A stretch of 64,000 nucleotides of DNA from DASRDU01 sp035560235 (GTDB lineage Bacteria; Acidobacteriota; Blastocatellia; RBC074). The notes under the pieces are model-generated. The model did not search any database, was not told the origin of the DNA, and worked only from the letters and a program-made list of their open reading frames with translations. Each line of letters starts with the position of its first letter. The stretch's first letter is position 1. Below, one piece after another: positions 45,663 to 55,075 of this stretch. Where the stretch lies: NCBI GenBank assembly GCA_035560235.1, contig DATMAG010000063.1, positions 3,851 to 67,850 on the forward strand, written 5' to 3'. A program made the translations under genes and the position numbers.

Positions 45663-45843
45663 CAGCGCAGAAGGAGAATGTCAGCCTGAAGCTCCCAAAG
45701 TTTCTCCGTCAGTGTTCATTTCAGCGTGAGCCGGTCTGAAGGCTGGCGATTCTTTTCGGGCCGACGCTGCTGCTCTTTCTGATTTTTACGCTGATCCGTC
45801 TTGTGCGGTGAAGCGCTGATTAACCAATTGAGGAGATGATTTT
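45663..45843 (+). other. Gap between the Uma2 and thiolase genes
   Basis: About 180 bases without a clear gene. One frame ends in a hydrophobic peptide (AILFGPTLLLFLIFTLIRLV) with a stop at about 45811 but no ATG start or ribosome site, so it may be the tail of a lost membrane gene. GAGGAG lies before the thiolase start. Confidence 0.4.
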
Positions 45844-47055
45844 ATGCGTGAAGCAGTCATAGTTAATGCGCTCCGCACCGCTGTGGGCAAAGCGCCGAAA
45901 GGCACGCTCAGAGGCACGCGGCCTGATGATATGGCGGCGGCAGCCGTCAGGGAGTTGCTGGCGCGCGCGCCTGAAATGAAGCCGGAAGAAGTTGAGGACA
46001 TCGTCATCGGCTGCGCGACGCCTGAAGCGCAGCAGGGCATGAATATGGCCCGTCAGATTGGTTTGCTGGCCGGATTGCCGGTGACGACTTCGGCGATGAC
46101 GATCAATCGTTTCTGTTCATCGGGCCTGCAGGCGATTGCGATTGCGGCGGAACACATCATCTGCGGTTCGGCTGAAGTCGCCATCGGCGGCGGCGCTGAA
46201 TCAATGTCCATGCTGCCGATGGGCGGCTATAACCTCTCGCCGAATCCGACGCTGGTGGATACTTATCCTGACGTTTATCTGAACATGGGACTGACGGCTG
46301 AAAACGTCGCCCGTAAATATGGAATTACCCGCGAACGGGCCGATGAATTTGCCGTCCGGTCGCATCAGAACGCGGCGGCGGCGATTGATGGCGGCAAATT
46401 CAAGGACGAAATTGTGCCGTTGAAAATCACGAGCCGCGAGGTTTCGGCTGCGGCAGTGATGGGCGGCAAAGCGCCGAAGGAGAGATACAGGGTCACTGAA
46501 ACGGTCTTCGACACTGACGAAGGTGTGCGGCGCGACACTTCGATGGAAGGGCTGGCAAAACTCAAACCGGTCTTTCATGTCAAAGGAACCGTGACCGCTG
46601 GCACTTCGTCGCAGATGTCTGATGGCGCGGCGGCGGCGCTGGTGATGTCACGCGAACGCGCCGAGGCGCTCGGCCTGAAACCGATGGCGCGGTTTGTCTG
46701 TTACGCGACGGGCGGCGTCGCGCCTGAAGAGATGGGCATTGGCCCGGTCGTGGCGATTCCGAAGGCGCTCAGGCTGGCCGGACTCAAAGCTGATGACATT
46801 GGCCTGATCGAACTCAACGAAGCGTTCGCCGTGCAGTCGCTCGCAGTGATCAAAGAGCTTGGCCTTGATCTCGAACGCATCAACGTCAACGGCGGCGCAA
46901 TTGCGCTTGGTCATCCGCTGGGTTGCACGGGCGCGAAGCTGACGGCGACGCTGCTTTATGAAATGAAGCGGCGGGGCGTCAGATACGGCATGGTGACGAT
47001 GTGCGTTGGCGGCGGGATGGGCGCAGCGGGCATTTTTGAAAATCTGATGGTTTAG
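45844..47055 (+). CDS. fadA: Acetyl-CoA acyltransferase (3-ketoacyl-CoA thiolase)
   Basis: A 403-aa thiolase with all catalytic residues: Cys91 in NRFCSSGLQ, His357 in GGAIALGHPLG and Cys387 in TMCVGGGMGA. It cleaves 3-ketoacyl-CoA with CoA to give acetyl-CoA, the last step of beta-oxidation. With the upstream FadN-type protein it forms the functional equivalent of a FadAB pair. A biosynthetic thiolase is possible by fold but context favours degradation. Confidence 0.93.
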   Translation: MREAVIVNALRTAVGKAPKGTLRGTRPDDMAAAAVRELLARAPEMKPEEVEDIVIGCATPEAQQGMNMARQIGLLAGLPVTTSAMTINRFCSSGLQAIAIAAEHIICGSAEVAIGGGAESMSMLPMGGYNLSPNPTLVDTYPDVYLNMGLTAENVARKYGITRERADEFAVRSHQNAAAAIDGGKFKDEIVPLKITSREVSAAAVMGGKAPKERYRVTETVFDTDEGVRRDTSMEGLAKLKPVFHVKGTVTAGTSSQMSDGAAAALVMSRERAEALGLKPMARFVCYATGGVAPEEMGIGPVVAIPKALRLAGLKADDIGLIELNEAFAVQSLAVIKELGLDLERINVNGGAIALGHPLGCTGAKLTATLLYEMKRRGVRYGMVTMCVGGGMGAAGIFENLMV

Positions 47056-47070
47056 TCAATAAATCAATTC

Positions 47071-47143
47071 AGCCGCGAATTCACACGAATCTGCACGAAT
47101 CAGGCAAAGAACCATTCGTGATAATTCGTGTCAGTTCGTGGCT
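47071..47143. repeat. Imperfect inverted repeat of CGAAT units
   Basis: Bases 47071-47100 and 47114-47143 are inverted copies matching at about 24 of 30 positions, built from CACGAAT/ATTCGTG words. The element lies between the thiolase and fadE genes and resembles a dispersed palindromic repeat. It could weaken readthrough into fadE. Confidence 0.65.
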
Positions 47144-47165
47144 GAAAGAGAAAGGGAATAAAACT

Positions 47166-48953
47166 ATGTCAGCAGCACTTGAAAAAGAAGTGGTCAAAGG
47201 CGGCAGCTTTCTGATTCAGGAGACTCTGCCCGCGCAGGTCTACTCGCCTGAAGATTTCACTGACGAGCAGAAGCTGATCGGGCAGACGACGCAGGAGTTC
47301 ATGGAAAAGGAGGTCATTCCGCAGCACGAGGCGATTGAAAGCAAGGATTACGAAGTTCAGCGCCAGTTGATCAAACAGGCTGCTGATCTCGGTCTGATCA
47401 ATGCCAGCATTCCCGAAGAGTACGGCGGGCTGGAACTCGATCACATCTCGAATATGCTGATTGCCGAAGGCATCTCCGGGCAGGCTTCGTTCTCAACCGG
47501 CTTCGGCGCGACCAGCAGCATCGGCCTGCTGCCGATTGTCCTGTTCGGGACGCACGAACAGAAAGAAAAATATCTGCCGAAGCTCGGTTCCGGCGAATGG
47601 ATCGGCGCTTACTGTCTGAGCGAATCCGGTTCAGGTTCTGACGCGCTTGGCGCGCGCTCAACGGCGCGGCTCAGCGAGGACGGCAATCACTGGATTCTCA
47701 ACGGCGAAAAGATGTGGATCACCAACGGCGGCTTTGCCGATGTGCTGACCGTGTTTGCGAAAGTTGACGGCGACAAGTTCACCGGCTTCATTCTCGAAAA
47801 GAATGATCCCGGCGTCGCGCACGGCAACGAGGAACACAAGCTCGGCCAGCGCGGTTCGTCAACAACTCCGATTCTGATGCAGGACGCAAAAATTCCGAAA
47901 GACCGGCTGCTTGGTGAAATCGGCAAGGGGCATCTGATTGCCTTCAACGTCCTCAACTTCGGGCGCATCAAGATGGGCGCGGGTTCAATCGGCGGGGCAA
48001 AGCGCGTGCTGGCGCAGGCCGCAAAATACGCTGCCGAACGACATCAGTTCGGGCGTCCCATCGCCAGCTTTGGCGCAATCAAATACAAACTGGCCGAAAT
48101 GCTGTCGAAAATTTACGCCGGTGAATCAGCCGTCTATCGCACTGCCGGAATGATCGAGGACAAGGAAGCAACGATTGACAAAAAGAATCCGGCGGAACTG
48201 ATGAAGGCGATTGAGGAGTACGCGATTGAATGCGCCATCATCAAGGTTGCGGGAACTGAAATTCTTTTTTACTGCGCCGATGAAAACGTGCAGATTCACG
48301 GCGGCAACGGCTTCACTGAAGATTATCCGGCTGAAGGCGTCTATCGTGACTGCCGCGTCAATCGCATTTACGAAGGCACGAATGAAATCAACCGGCTGCT
48401 GATTCCAGGGCAGTTGCTCAAGCGCGCGATGAAAGGCCATCTGCCGCTGCTCGCCGCCGCAAAGCAGTTACAGGACGAGATTCTCGCCGGGCCTTCGTTT
48501 GACAGCGATGAGGACGATTCGCCGCTGGCGGTCGAACGCAAACTTGCGGCGGGCGCAAAGAAAGTCGCGCTGATGGTGCTTGGCTCGGCGGCGCAGAAAT
48601 ACATGACCGCCTTGCAGGAACAACAGATGATTCTGTGCTGGGCGGCGGACATCATCATCGAAACCTTCCTGATGGACAGCGCCATCGGTCGCACGGCCAA
48701 GCTTGTCGCGCGCGACGGCGCAGAGAAGCATCAGGCCGCGATTGACGCGACGAAGCTGTACGTTCACGAAGCAGTCAGCCGCATCGAGATTGCCGCGCGC
48801 AATGCCGTCTCGGCAATTGGCGAAGGCGACGAACTGCGCGTGATGATGGCCGCGCTCAAACGCTTCACAAAACACGACCCGATCAACACGGTCGTGATTC
48901 GTGAACGGCTCGCGGACAAAGTGGTTGAGGCCGGTGGTTATCTCTTCCAGTAA
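47166..48953 (+). CDS. fadE: Acyl-CoA dehydrogenase with C-terminal extension, FadE-like
   Basis: A 595-aa protein from ATG 47166 (AAAGGG upstream; an in-frame ATG at 47118 falls in the inverted repeat region). The acyl-CoA dehydrogenase core shows YCLSESGSGSDALGARSTA, LNGEKMWITNGG and the catalytic Glu in RIYEGTNEINR. About 170 further residues form a helical C-terminal domain, as in Bacillus FadE, which is nearly the same length. It makes trans-2-enoyl-CoA and passes electrons through FAD. No etfAB is in the window. Confidence 0.93.
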   Translation: MSAALEKEVVKGGSFLIQETLPAQVYSPEDFTDEQKLIGQTTQEFMEKEVIPQHEAIESKDYEVQRQLIKQAADLGLINASIPEEYGGLELDHISNMLIAEGISGQASFSTGFGATSSIGLLPIVLFGTHEQKEKYLPKLGSGEWIGAYCLSESGSGSDALGARSTARLSEDGNHWILNGEKMWITNGGFADVLTVFAKVDGDKFTGFILEKNDPGVAHGNEEHKLGQRGSSTTPILMQDAKIPKDRLLGEIGKGHLIAFNVLNFGRIKMGAGSIGGAKRVLAQAAKYAAERHQFGRPIASFGAIKYKLAEMLSKIYAGESAVYRTAGMIEDKEATIDKKNPAELMKAIEEYAIECAIIKVAGTEILFYCADENVQIHGGNGFTEDYPAEGVYRDCRVNRIYEGTNEINRLLIPGQLLKRAMKGHLPLLAAAKQLQDEILAGPSFDSDEDDSPLAVERKLAAGAKKVALMVLGSAAQKYMTALQEQQMILCWAADIIIETFLMDSAIGRTAKLVARDGAEKHQAAIDATKLYVHEAVSRIEIAARNAVSAIGEGDELRVMMAALKRFTKHDPINTVVIRERLADKVVEAGGYLFQ

Positions 48954-48989
48954 ACTGGAAGGCGCGGCTTCGATCATTGAAACCGAAAG

Positions 48990-49037
48990 GCAAAAGCCGG
49001 AGGTGAAGCAGATTCGCTTCCGGCTTTTGCCATTTTT
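48990..49037 (+). terminator. Rho-independent terminator closing the fad cluster
   Basis: GCAAAAGCCGGA (48990-49001) pairs perfectly with TCCGGCTTTTGC (49019-49030), GAAGC/GCTTC extends it inside, and CATTTTTT follows. It separates fadE from the next gene. Confidence 0.88.
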
Positions 49038-49062
49038 TCGTTTACACGGATAATGCGTCGCT

Positions 49063-50007
49063 ATGAAAATTGAACGGCTCGTGATACCCACCCCGTTTCC
49101 GGTCGGCCCGATCAATATTTATCTGATTGTGGACGATCCGCTGACCCTGATTGATACAGGGCCGAAGACTGACGAAGCCATTGCTGCCCTGCGCGAACAA
49201 CTCTCGAAGCTGGGTTTCAGGTTCGATCAGATCAGGCGCATCATCCTGACGCACACGCACGAGGATCATTGCGGACTGGCCGGGACCTTGCAGCAGGCAT
49301 CAGGAGCGAAGGTTTATGTTCATGAATGGGAGCTTGAGGAGATCGGGCCGAATCGTCACGGGCGCGTGAACCGCTGGCTGCTTGAACGCGCCGGAGTGCC
49401 GCCGGAACTGCTGGAACGGATGGCCGGGTTTTACGACAAAATCAAAACCTATGCTGATCCGGTTGATGACGTTGAGGCGTATCGGGACGAACAGGAATTT
49501 ATCTTTGCAACCGGATCATTGCGCGTCGTTCATACGCCGGGGCATACGCCGGGAAGCTGCTGCCTGCTGCGCGAAAGCAATCGCCTGATGCTGACCGGCG
49601 ACACGATTCTGAAAAACATTACACCCAACCCGATTCTCAACGCTGATCCGATTAATCCTGAGCGGCGCTTTCCATCGCTCGGTGAATATCTGGTTTCGCT
49701 GGCGCGCATTCGGGCGATTGCACCGACGCTGCTGCGAACTTCGCACGGCGATGATGTGACCGATTACGAGGAGCATTTCCACCGGCTGGTGCGCCATATT
49801 CACGAACGGCAGGCGAAAGTCATAAACCTGGTGCCGAAAGACGGCATCAGCGCCTGGGAGATGTCGCAACTGATGTTTCCCGCCGTCAAAGAGATCAGCC
49901 GGTTCCTGGCCGTGAGCGAAGCGGTTGCCAATCTGGATCAGGCAGTTGCGGATGGAAAACTCAGGATTGAACGGCAGGCTGCGGCAGAAAAATATTATCG
50001 CGTGTAG
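49063..50007 (+). CDS. Metallo-beta-lactamase-fold hydrolase
   Basis: A 314-aa cytoplasmic protein with H64-T-H66-E-D68-H69, then His in HTPGHTPGS and Asp in LTGDTIL, so both metals can bind. A C-terminal helical part (about residues 240-310) contains a winged-helix-like segment (DGISAWEMSQLMFP), as in LACTB2-type proteins. It might be a thioesterase, glyoxalase II-like enzyme or nuclease. Its position just after fadE may be coincidental because a terminator lies between. Confidence 0.88.
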   Translation: MKIERLVIPTPFPVGPINIYLIVDDPLTLIDTGPKTDEAIAALREQLSKLGFRFDQIRRIILTHTHEDHCGLAGTLQQASGAKVYVHEWELEEIGPNRHGRVNRWLLERAGVPPELLERMAGFYDKIKTYADPVDDVEAYRDEQEFIFATGSLRVVHTPGHTPGSCCLLRESNRLMLTGDTILKNITPNPILNADPINPERRFPSLGEYLVSLARIRAIAPTLLRTSHGDDVTDYEEHFHRLVRHIHERQAKVINLVPKDGISAWEMSQLMFPAVKEISRFLAVSEAVANLDQAVADGKLRIERQAAAEKYYRV

Positions 50008-50288
50008 ACGTTTCTGCCGCACCACCGGTAATTTCAGACAGTGGAACCAAAATCGAATTGCGAAGTAATAATTGCTGTCGGCTGAAACCTTTTCGGGTGA
50101 GCTGTCACTGACTCCGGCAAGCGGGAAAAACGTGAACTTTTCCAGGCTCAGACCGTTAAGGTTCTTACAGACACGCGATCCCGTTTTGAAGTAACTTTCA
50201 ATGGCAGGCTGATTGACAGACGCGCTCCCTCGCTGTCGCACACTCGCAGGACAAATGATGCCCTGAAGGAAGCAGTAAGGAGTTCCCC

Positions 50289-51185
50289 ATGAACCGGATC
50301 AAAACCGTACAGACCTTTCAGCGTGTGCTTTTCGTCATCGCTCTCGTCGCCATCGCTCACACGGTCAGACCGTTTACGGCCAGAGATGTGACGCGGCATC
50401 TGTTTCGGACCACACAATCCTTTTCATTCATCCTGCCGGGCGGAGCGGTTCGCACGATGGAGCAGGCTGATTATCTGGCTGCGGTGCTGGACGGCAGCTT
50501 CCGGGATGATGAGCTTCAGCCGTCTGTGGTTCCGCAATGGAGAGTGAATAATTCAGATCCTGCGCTGGCTCAGTCGCAGATGCAGTTTAATCCTGAACAC
50601 GATCTGGTTCTGCCGCCAGCCGTGAGCGAAAAACCGGAGAAGGTGGTACGGTGTCCGCTGGCGGCTGCGCGAGAGGCCCGGCTGCGCGTAATGGCCGCAA
50701 CTGCGAAGAGCCGGATTCTGACTCAGCGCAGTGACCGAACTGAGGAAGCAATCGCCATCAGACTGCCCGCGAGCAGAACAGAAAGGCAGCGGTCAGCAGA
50801 GAGCAGCCTGGATTCAGGTTCTGAACCTGCAATGATTGCGGTTGCACTGCCGGAGGTCAGGCACGCTGATGTGTCTGTGCTGATGCAGAATGATCTGCCC
50901 GGCCTGCAGGAAGCGGTCAGAACCTTTACCACAAGGTCACGGCACAATACCTGTGACTCAGTGCTGCCGGATGTCAGCCGGGTGCGTGCCGCGCCTGCTC
51001 CGGTGGCAAAACCGGCGGTCTGGCGGGAAATCGGACTGACTGACCTCAGGGCACAGGCAGCAGCTATGAAAAAGGCCGTCGGTCCGGGGCTGACCATTCA
51101 GTATTTGCCTGTCAGCAAAGGGCAGAAAATCGAGGTGAAGCCAGCTCGCACCTGTACGCTCGGTGATCTGGTGACCAGGTGCTGA
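50289..51185 (+). CDS. Hypothetical exported protein, 298 aa
   Basis: AAGGAGTTCCCC precedes the ATG. The N-terminus has a signal-like helix (RVLFVIALVAIAHTV). The rest is hydrophilic, Arg/Ala-rich and seems largely disordered, with scattered Cys and no repeats or motifs. I do not recognise a family. A strong terminator follows, and 280 gene-free bases precede it, so it is transcribed alone. The good ribosome site is the main reason to call it real. Confidence 0.6.
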   Translation: MNRIKTVQTFQRVLFVIALVAIAHTVRPFTARDVTRHLFRTTQSFSFILPGGAVRTMEQADYLAAVLDGSFRDDELQPSVVPQWRVNNSDPALAQSQMQFNPEHDLVLPPAVSEKPEKVVRCPLAAAREARLRVMAATAKSRILTQRSDRTEEAIAIRLPASRTERQRSAESSLDSGSEPAMIAVALPEVRHADVSVLMQNDLPGLQEAVRTFTTRSRHNTCDSVLPDVSRVRAAPAPVAKPAVWREIGLTDLRAQAAAMKKAVGPGLTIQYLPVSKGQKIEVKPARTCTLGDLVTRC

Positions 51186-51207
51186 GTTCGTCACAAAGGG
51201 GGCATAC

Positions 51208-51260
51208 AACAACAGCGGCAGGAAAGACGCACAGCATCTTTCCTGCCGCTGTTGTTTTTA
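51208..51260. terminator. Bidirectional rho-independent terminator
   Basis: A perfect 20-bp stem: AACAACAGCGGCAGGAAAGA (51208-51227) against 51237-51256, with a 9-base loop, followed by TTTTTA. It sits between two convergent genes and can stop both. Confidence 0.92.
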
Positions 51261-51270
51261 CAGACTGAAT

Positions 51271-53175
51271 TTATTGTTTGATCTTCTGTTCCACCCGCTG
51301 TTTTCCGGTCACTGCATCCTTGTATGCTCCGTTGGTAACTTCGCCAAGTCTGATGGCCAGGTCATAGGCGGCGGCGGCGTCAGAGAAATCATTCAGAAAT
51401 TCGAGAATCTTTCCGGCGGCCACATAGCTGCGCTGGGCCAGCCATTTCTCTGTTTCCTGCGAGGCGTTCTGTGAGGCCATTTTGTAAAGCTCGACTGCCG
51501 CATAAAGCTCTTCGCCGAGCCGGTCCTTGTCGGTGATCTCCTGCGCTTTTTTGCTGGTCACTTCGGCCAGGCCGAACAGGGCGCGGGCGTTGGTCGGGCG
51601 TTCGCGCCGGACTGATTCGAGAATGGCGCGGGCATCGTCATACCTGCGCGCCTTGATCATTTCGTCGGCTTCGTTCAGCCGTGCCGCGATCTGCGGATCG
51701 GCATTTGAAATCGTCGCGGGCAGCGCGGGACGGGCGGCCAGTTCAGCCTGATATTTTTTGTGGTTCTCAATTTTCGTCCTGTTCTCTTCCAGCCGCCGCG
51801 CTTCGCGCTCGAAGCTGATGAGCGTCGGATCAATCAGGCTGGTGAAGTAATCACGAATGTTGATGCCCACGTCCTCGTAAGCCTTCATCAGATCATAAAA
51901 GTGATAGACCAGCACCGAGCCGCGTTCGTAAGACAGGCTGAGCCGGTAAATCGCCTCTTCCTCTGCCGCCGCGACTGCCTGGCGCAGAGCCTTTTCATCG
52001 GCGTACTGGCCGCTGTAAATCTTTTCGAGCAGCGCGATGCGCTCGTTCGCGGCGCGCACCAGTGAATCGGTGATCAGATAATACGCGCTGCTCTCCTTTC
52101 CCTTGAACTCTTCGGCCACGTTTTCGCCGCGCGTGTCGCGCAGCCTTTTGAGGTCTTCGCCAATCGCCCTGACTTCCTTCACCTGGCGCTCGGTCAGCGG
52201 ATCAATCACGAACTTCAGAAAGCCAAGCCGCACGGCCTCCTCATTCGGCGTCGAGGTCGGCCCGACGAGCAGGTAATAAGTGTCACGAATGACGCGCAGG
52301 TTGGCAGCACCAGTCGAATTGAGCAGATCGGGCACGACTACGAACCGCCGCTCGCGCATCGGCGCCTTGAACGATTCCTGCACGGCGGCCTGAACTGCCG
52401 GGTCTTTGCTCTTCTGCTTCCTGTCTTCCTTCTGTGGTTCAGCTCGCGGCACAAAGAGCGGCGGCAGTTCCAGAATCGGCTCGGTGCGCAGGTATGAAAG
52501 CACCATCCCGGCGACCTTCGCCGTCATCGGAGCGTACTGATTGGTCGCATTCTGATAAGCAGCGACGTATTTCGGCAGCAGTCTGGAAAAGCCTGTCGCG
52601 CTGTAAAACTCTTCGAGCAGGAGCGCGAAGTCGGTAATCTCGCGCACATCTTCGGGCAGGCGCTCCGGCGGAGTGTCGAGTGAAAACGACGGAGGATCGT
52701 TCAGTGACAGTGCCAGGCTCAGATACGGCGCCACGCTGGCGGCATCAGTCCGGCCCTTTTTGTGGCTGAGAAAATAATCGCGCAGCTTGCGCACCAGTTC
52801 GGGACTGGTATTTTTCAGATCCTCGCGCAACTGCTGCCGGAGCGGCGACAACTGCCGGTTGCCCGGTTCGTAATCGAATCCGGCCAGATTGAGCGCAGCC
52901 ATTGTGACGATCACGCGCTTGTCGGTTGTGACACTGGTGTTGAGGTCGCCGAGCGTAATGCGCGACCGCGCAAAGAGCGGAACCTTCTTTTCCTGAGTGC
53001 CGGGCGTCGCAGTCTGTCTGGCCGGTGGCGCATCAGGCTGCCGGGTTTCGGCTTTCTGTTTTTCCTTCGATTGTGCCGACTGCTGTGCCGGAGTTCCGGT
53101 GACGAAAAAGAGCGCGATCAGGAGTGCCGCGCTGAACGCGCGCGCGGCGGGCAGAATTGTTTGCGAATAAGTCAT
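51271..53175 (-). CDS. Large exported protein with C-terminal TPR-like repeats
   Basis: A 634-aa protein from ATG 53175, where a signal peptide begins (ILPAARAFSAALLIALFFV); a longer in-frame start would overlap the upstream gene. Residues about 40-90 are charged and low-complexity. The middle is helical with no known motif. The last 150 residues contain TPR-like repeats (ADEMIKARRYDDARAILES, then RALFGLAEVTSKKAQEI). An extracytoplasmic scaffold is plausible. I do not recognise a named family. Confidence 0.75.
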   Translation of the reverse strand: MTYSQTILPAARAFSAALLIALFFVTGTPAQQSAQSKEKQKAETRQPDAPPARQTATPGTQEKKVPLFARSRITLGDLNTSVTTDKRVIVTMAALNLAGFDYEPGNRQLSPLRQQLREDLKNTSPELVRKLRDYFLSHKKGRTDAASVAPYLSLALSLNDPPSFSLDTPPERLPEDVREITDFALLLEEFYSATGFSRLLPKYVAAYQNATNQYAPMTAKVAGMVLSYLRTEPILELPPLFVPRAEPQKEDRKQKSKDPAVQAAVQESFKAPMRERRFVVVPDLLNSTGAANLRVIRDTYYLLVGPTSTPNEEAVRLGFLKFVIDPLTERQVKEVRAIGEDLKRLRDTRGENVAEEFKGKESSAYYLITDSLVRAANERIALLEKIYSGQYADEKALRQAVAAAEEEAIYRLSLSYERGSVLVYHFYDLMKAYEDVGINIRDYFTSLIDPTLISFEREARRLEENRTKIENHKKYQAELAARPALPATISNADPQIAARLNEADEMIKARRYDDARAILESVRRERPTNARALFGLAEVTSKKAQEITDKDRLGEELYAAVELYKMASQNASQETEKWLAQRSYVAAGKILEFLNDFSDAAAAYDLAIRLGEVTNGAYKDAVTGKQRVEQKIKQ

Positions 53176-53203
53176 GAGTTTGATTTGAGTCTGACTACAG
53201 AAT

Positions 53204-53677
53204 TCACGCCTGCGCCGCATCATCAGCCGGGCGGCCATACTTGCGCCGGTAAGCGCGCAGGATGTACAGCATCAGCGGATAAGAGATAAGCGCACTGATG
53301 ACTGAAAGAACAGTTGCTCCGACCGCGAAAGGCAGCAGCTGAGGCCACTGCGCCGCGATCATCTTCCAGAATTGCGCCGTCAGCAGCGCGCTGAAATGAA
53401 ACGACGGCAGTTCGATTTCAGGGGCACTGACAAAGAGCCTGCCAACAGCCCACGAAGCCGTAATGATCGGAGCCAGCGTCCAGGGATTGTTGAGATAGGC
53501 TCCGGTAAAGATCGCCGGTTTGTTCAATCGCCAGACTACAGACACGATCGCCGCCAGGATTGTATGCAATCCCAGCAGCGGGGAAAATCCGATGAATGCT
53601 CCAATCGAAAATGCCAGCGCCGTGCGTTCGGGAGGATCATCCAGATTCAGCAGATACCTGAAAGCTCTTCTGAACAT
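53204..53677 (-). CDS. DUF2062 membrane protein
   Basis: A 157-aa protein with the DUF2062 hallmarks: PPERTALAFSIGAFIGFSP, GLHTILAAIVSV, and AYLNNPWTLAPII. Two to three transmembrane helices are visible. Family function is unknown; members often sit near glycosyltransferase or lipid genes. It lies 28 bases upstream of the TPR-containing gene on the same strand and is probably cotranscribed with it. Confidence 0.9.
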   Translation of the reverse strand: MFRRAFRYLLNLDDPPERTALAFSIGAFIGFSPLLGLHTILAAIVSVVWRLNKPAIFTGAYLNNPWTLAPIITASWAVGRLFVSAPEIELPSFHFSALLTAQFWKMIAAQWPQLLPFAVGATVLSVISALISYPLMLYILRAYRRKYGRPADDAAQA

Positions 53678-53800
53678 AACCGCAGGAGTGGGATTATAGC
53701 ATGCCGGGACGACGACAGCGTCCTGCCGTTCATTGTGTCACTCGGAAAACCGGCACTGCGCGCGTTCGACACCTGAATGCGCCTGTGCCAGGATTGAGTT

Positions 53801-54922
53801 ATGGACAACATCACTCACTCGCTGGTCGGGCTGGCGCTGGCTGAAACCGGACTGAAACGCGCGACTCCGCTGGCGACCGCGACGCTGGTCATTGCCGCCA
53901 ACTTTCCCGACATTGATATTGTCACCGGGCTGTCAGGCAGCCTTTTTTATCTTGAACATCATCGCGGGATCACGCACGCGCTCGTGGCGCTTCCGGTTTT
54001 GTCGCTGCTGCTGGCCGCGCTGATCTTCTGGTATTCGCGCTGGAAGGGGCGGGGCGCGCGATTTGCGCCGCTCGCTGGTCTGAGCCTGCTGGGCATAGTC
54101 ACGCATCCGCTGCTGGACTTTCTGAATTCATACGGCTGGCGACCGTTTCTGCCCTGGAATCATCGCTGGTTTTATGGCGACACGGCGTTTGTGATTGATC
54201 CCTGGCTGTGGGTCTTTCTCAGCGGCGCTCTCTTCATTACGACTGCAAAAACACGGCTGCAAAGTTATTTCTGGACGGCCCTGTTTGTTCTGATGGCGGC
54301 AGTAGTCATTTCATCAGGGAACGTCAGCCCTGTCATCAGAATCGTCTGGCTCGCGCTGGCGGCGTGTGCGTTCCTGTGGCGGCGACGGGCGGATTCAGAC
54401 GAGCGAACGGCGCGAATGGTCGGCGTCAGCCTTCTGCTTGCGATGATGGTCTATTTCGGCGCGCTCGCCTGGCTGCATCGGATGGCGCTCGACAAGACCG
54501 GCGAACTGGCCAGGGCGGTCGCGGCACGCGACGGGGGCGGGCAGGTTCAGACGAGCGCCATGCCGACACCGGCCAATCCGCTGGTCTGGCGCGCTGTCGT
54601 CGCAACTGACAGGGCCTATTACCTTGCTGATCTTGATCTGACACAGCCGCTTCCGGCCTCTGAATCAATGGCCCGGTATCAGCGCGAAAGCGGCGATTCA
54701 TCGCTGATTGCAGCAGCGCGCCGGACCACGGAGGCCGGGATCTTTTTGCGCTTTGCCCGCTTCCCTGTGAGCGAAGTTATCAATTCCGGTCAGAATGGCC
54801 TGCCCGCTGAGGTCGAAATTCGCGATGTCCGGTTTCAGAATCAGGGCGTCACCAGCACCTTTCGCACGCGCATCCGGCTCGATAAAAACTTCCACCCGCT
54901 CGTGGAGCGGCAGTCTGATTGA
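53801..54922 (+). CDS. YdjM-like membrane-bound metal-dependent hydrolase
   Basis: A 373-aa protein beginning MDNITHSLVGLALAETGLKR, the family's N-terminal signature, with conserved metal-binding-type residues in NFPDIDIV, HHRGITHALV and IVTHPLLDFLNSYGWRP. Several transmembrane helices follow, and a periplasmic C-terminal domain of about 130 residues. The E. coli homologue YdjM is LexA-regulated; no LexA box is obvious here. Hydrolase activity is a family label rather than a demonstrated function. Confidence 0.87.
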   Translation: MDNITHSLVGLALAETGLKRATPLATATLVIAANFPDIDIVTGLSGSLFYLEHHRGITHALVALPVLSLLLAALIFWYSRWKGRGARFAPLAGLSLLGIVTHPLLDFLNSYGWRPFLPWNHRWFYGDTAFVIDPWLWVFLSGALFITTAKTRLQSYFWTALFVLMAAVVISSGNVSPVIRIVWLALAACAFLWRRRADSDERTARMVGVSLLLAMMVYFGALAWLHRMALDKTGELARAVAARDGGGQVQTSAMPTPANPLVWRAVVATDRAYYLADLDLTQPLPASESMARYQRESGDSSLIAAARRTTEAGIFLRFARFPVSEVINSGQNGLPAEVEIRDVRFQNQGVTSTFRTRIRLDKNFHPLVERQSD

Positions 54923-55075
54923 GCATATCCTTACAGATGTCAGTGAGAGATTGCTGACAGGTCTGAACTGAAGAAAAACACGTGCTGCCCAAGCGTCCGG
55001 CTGAGTCATCAGGACTCCGGCTGGGCTTTGTTTTTTTCGCGGCAGGTTGTGCCACGAGCCGAAAAAGCATCCTTC

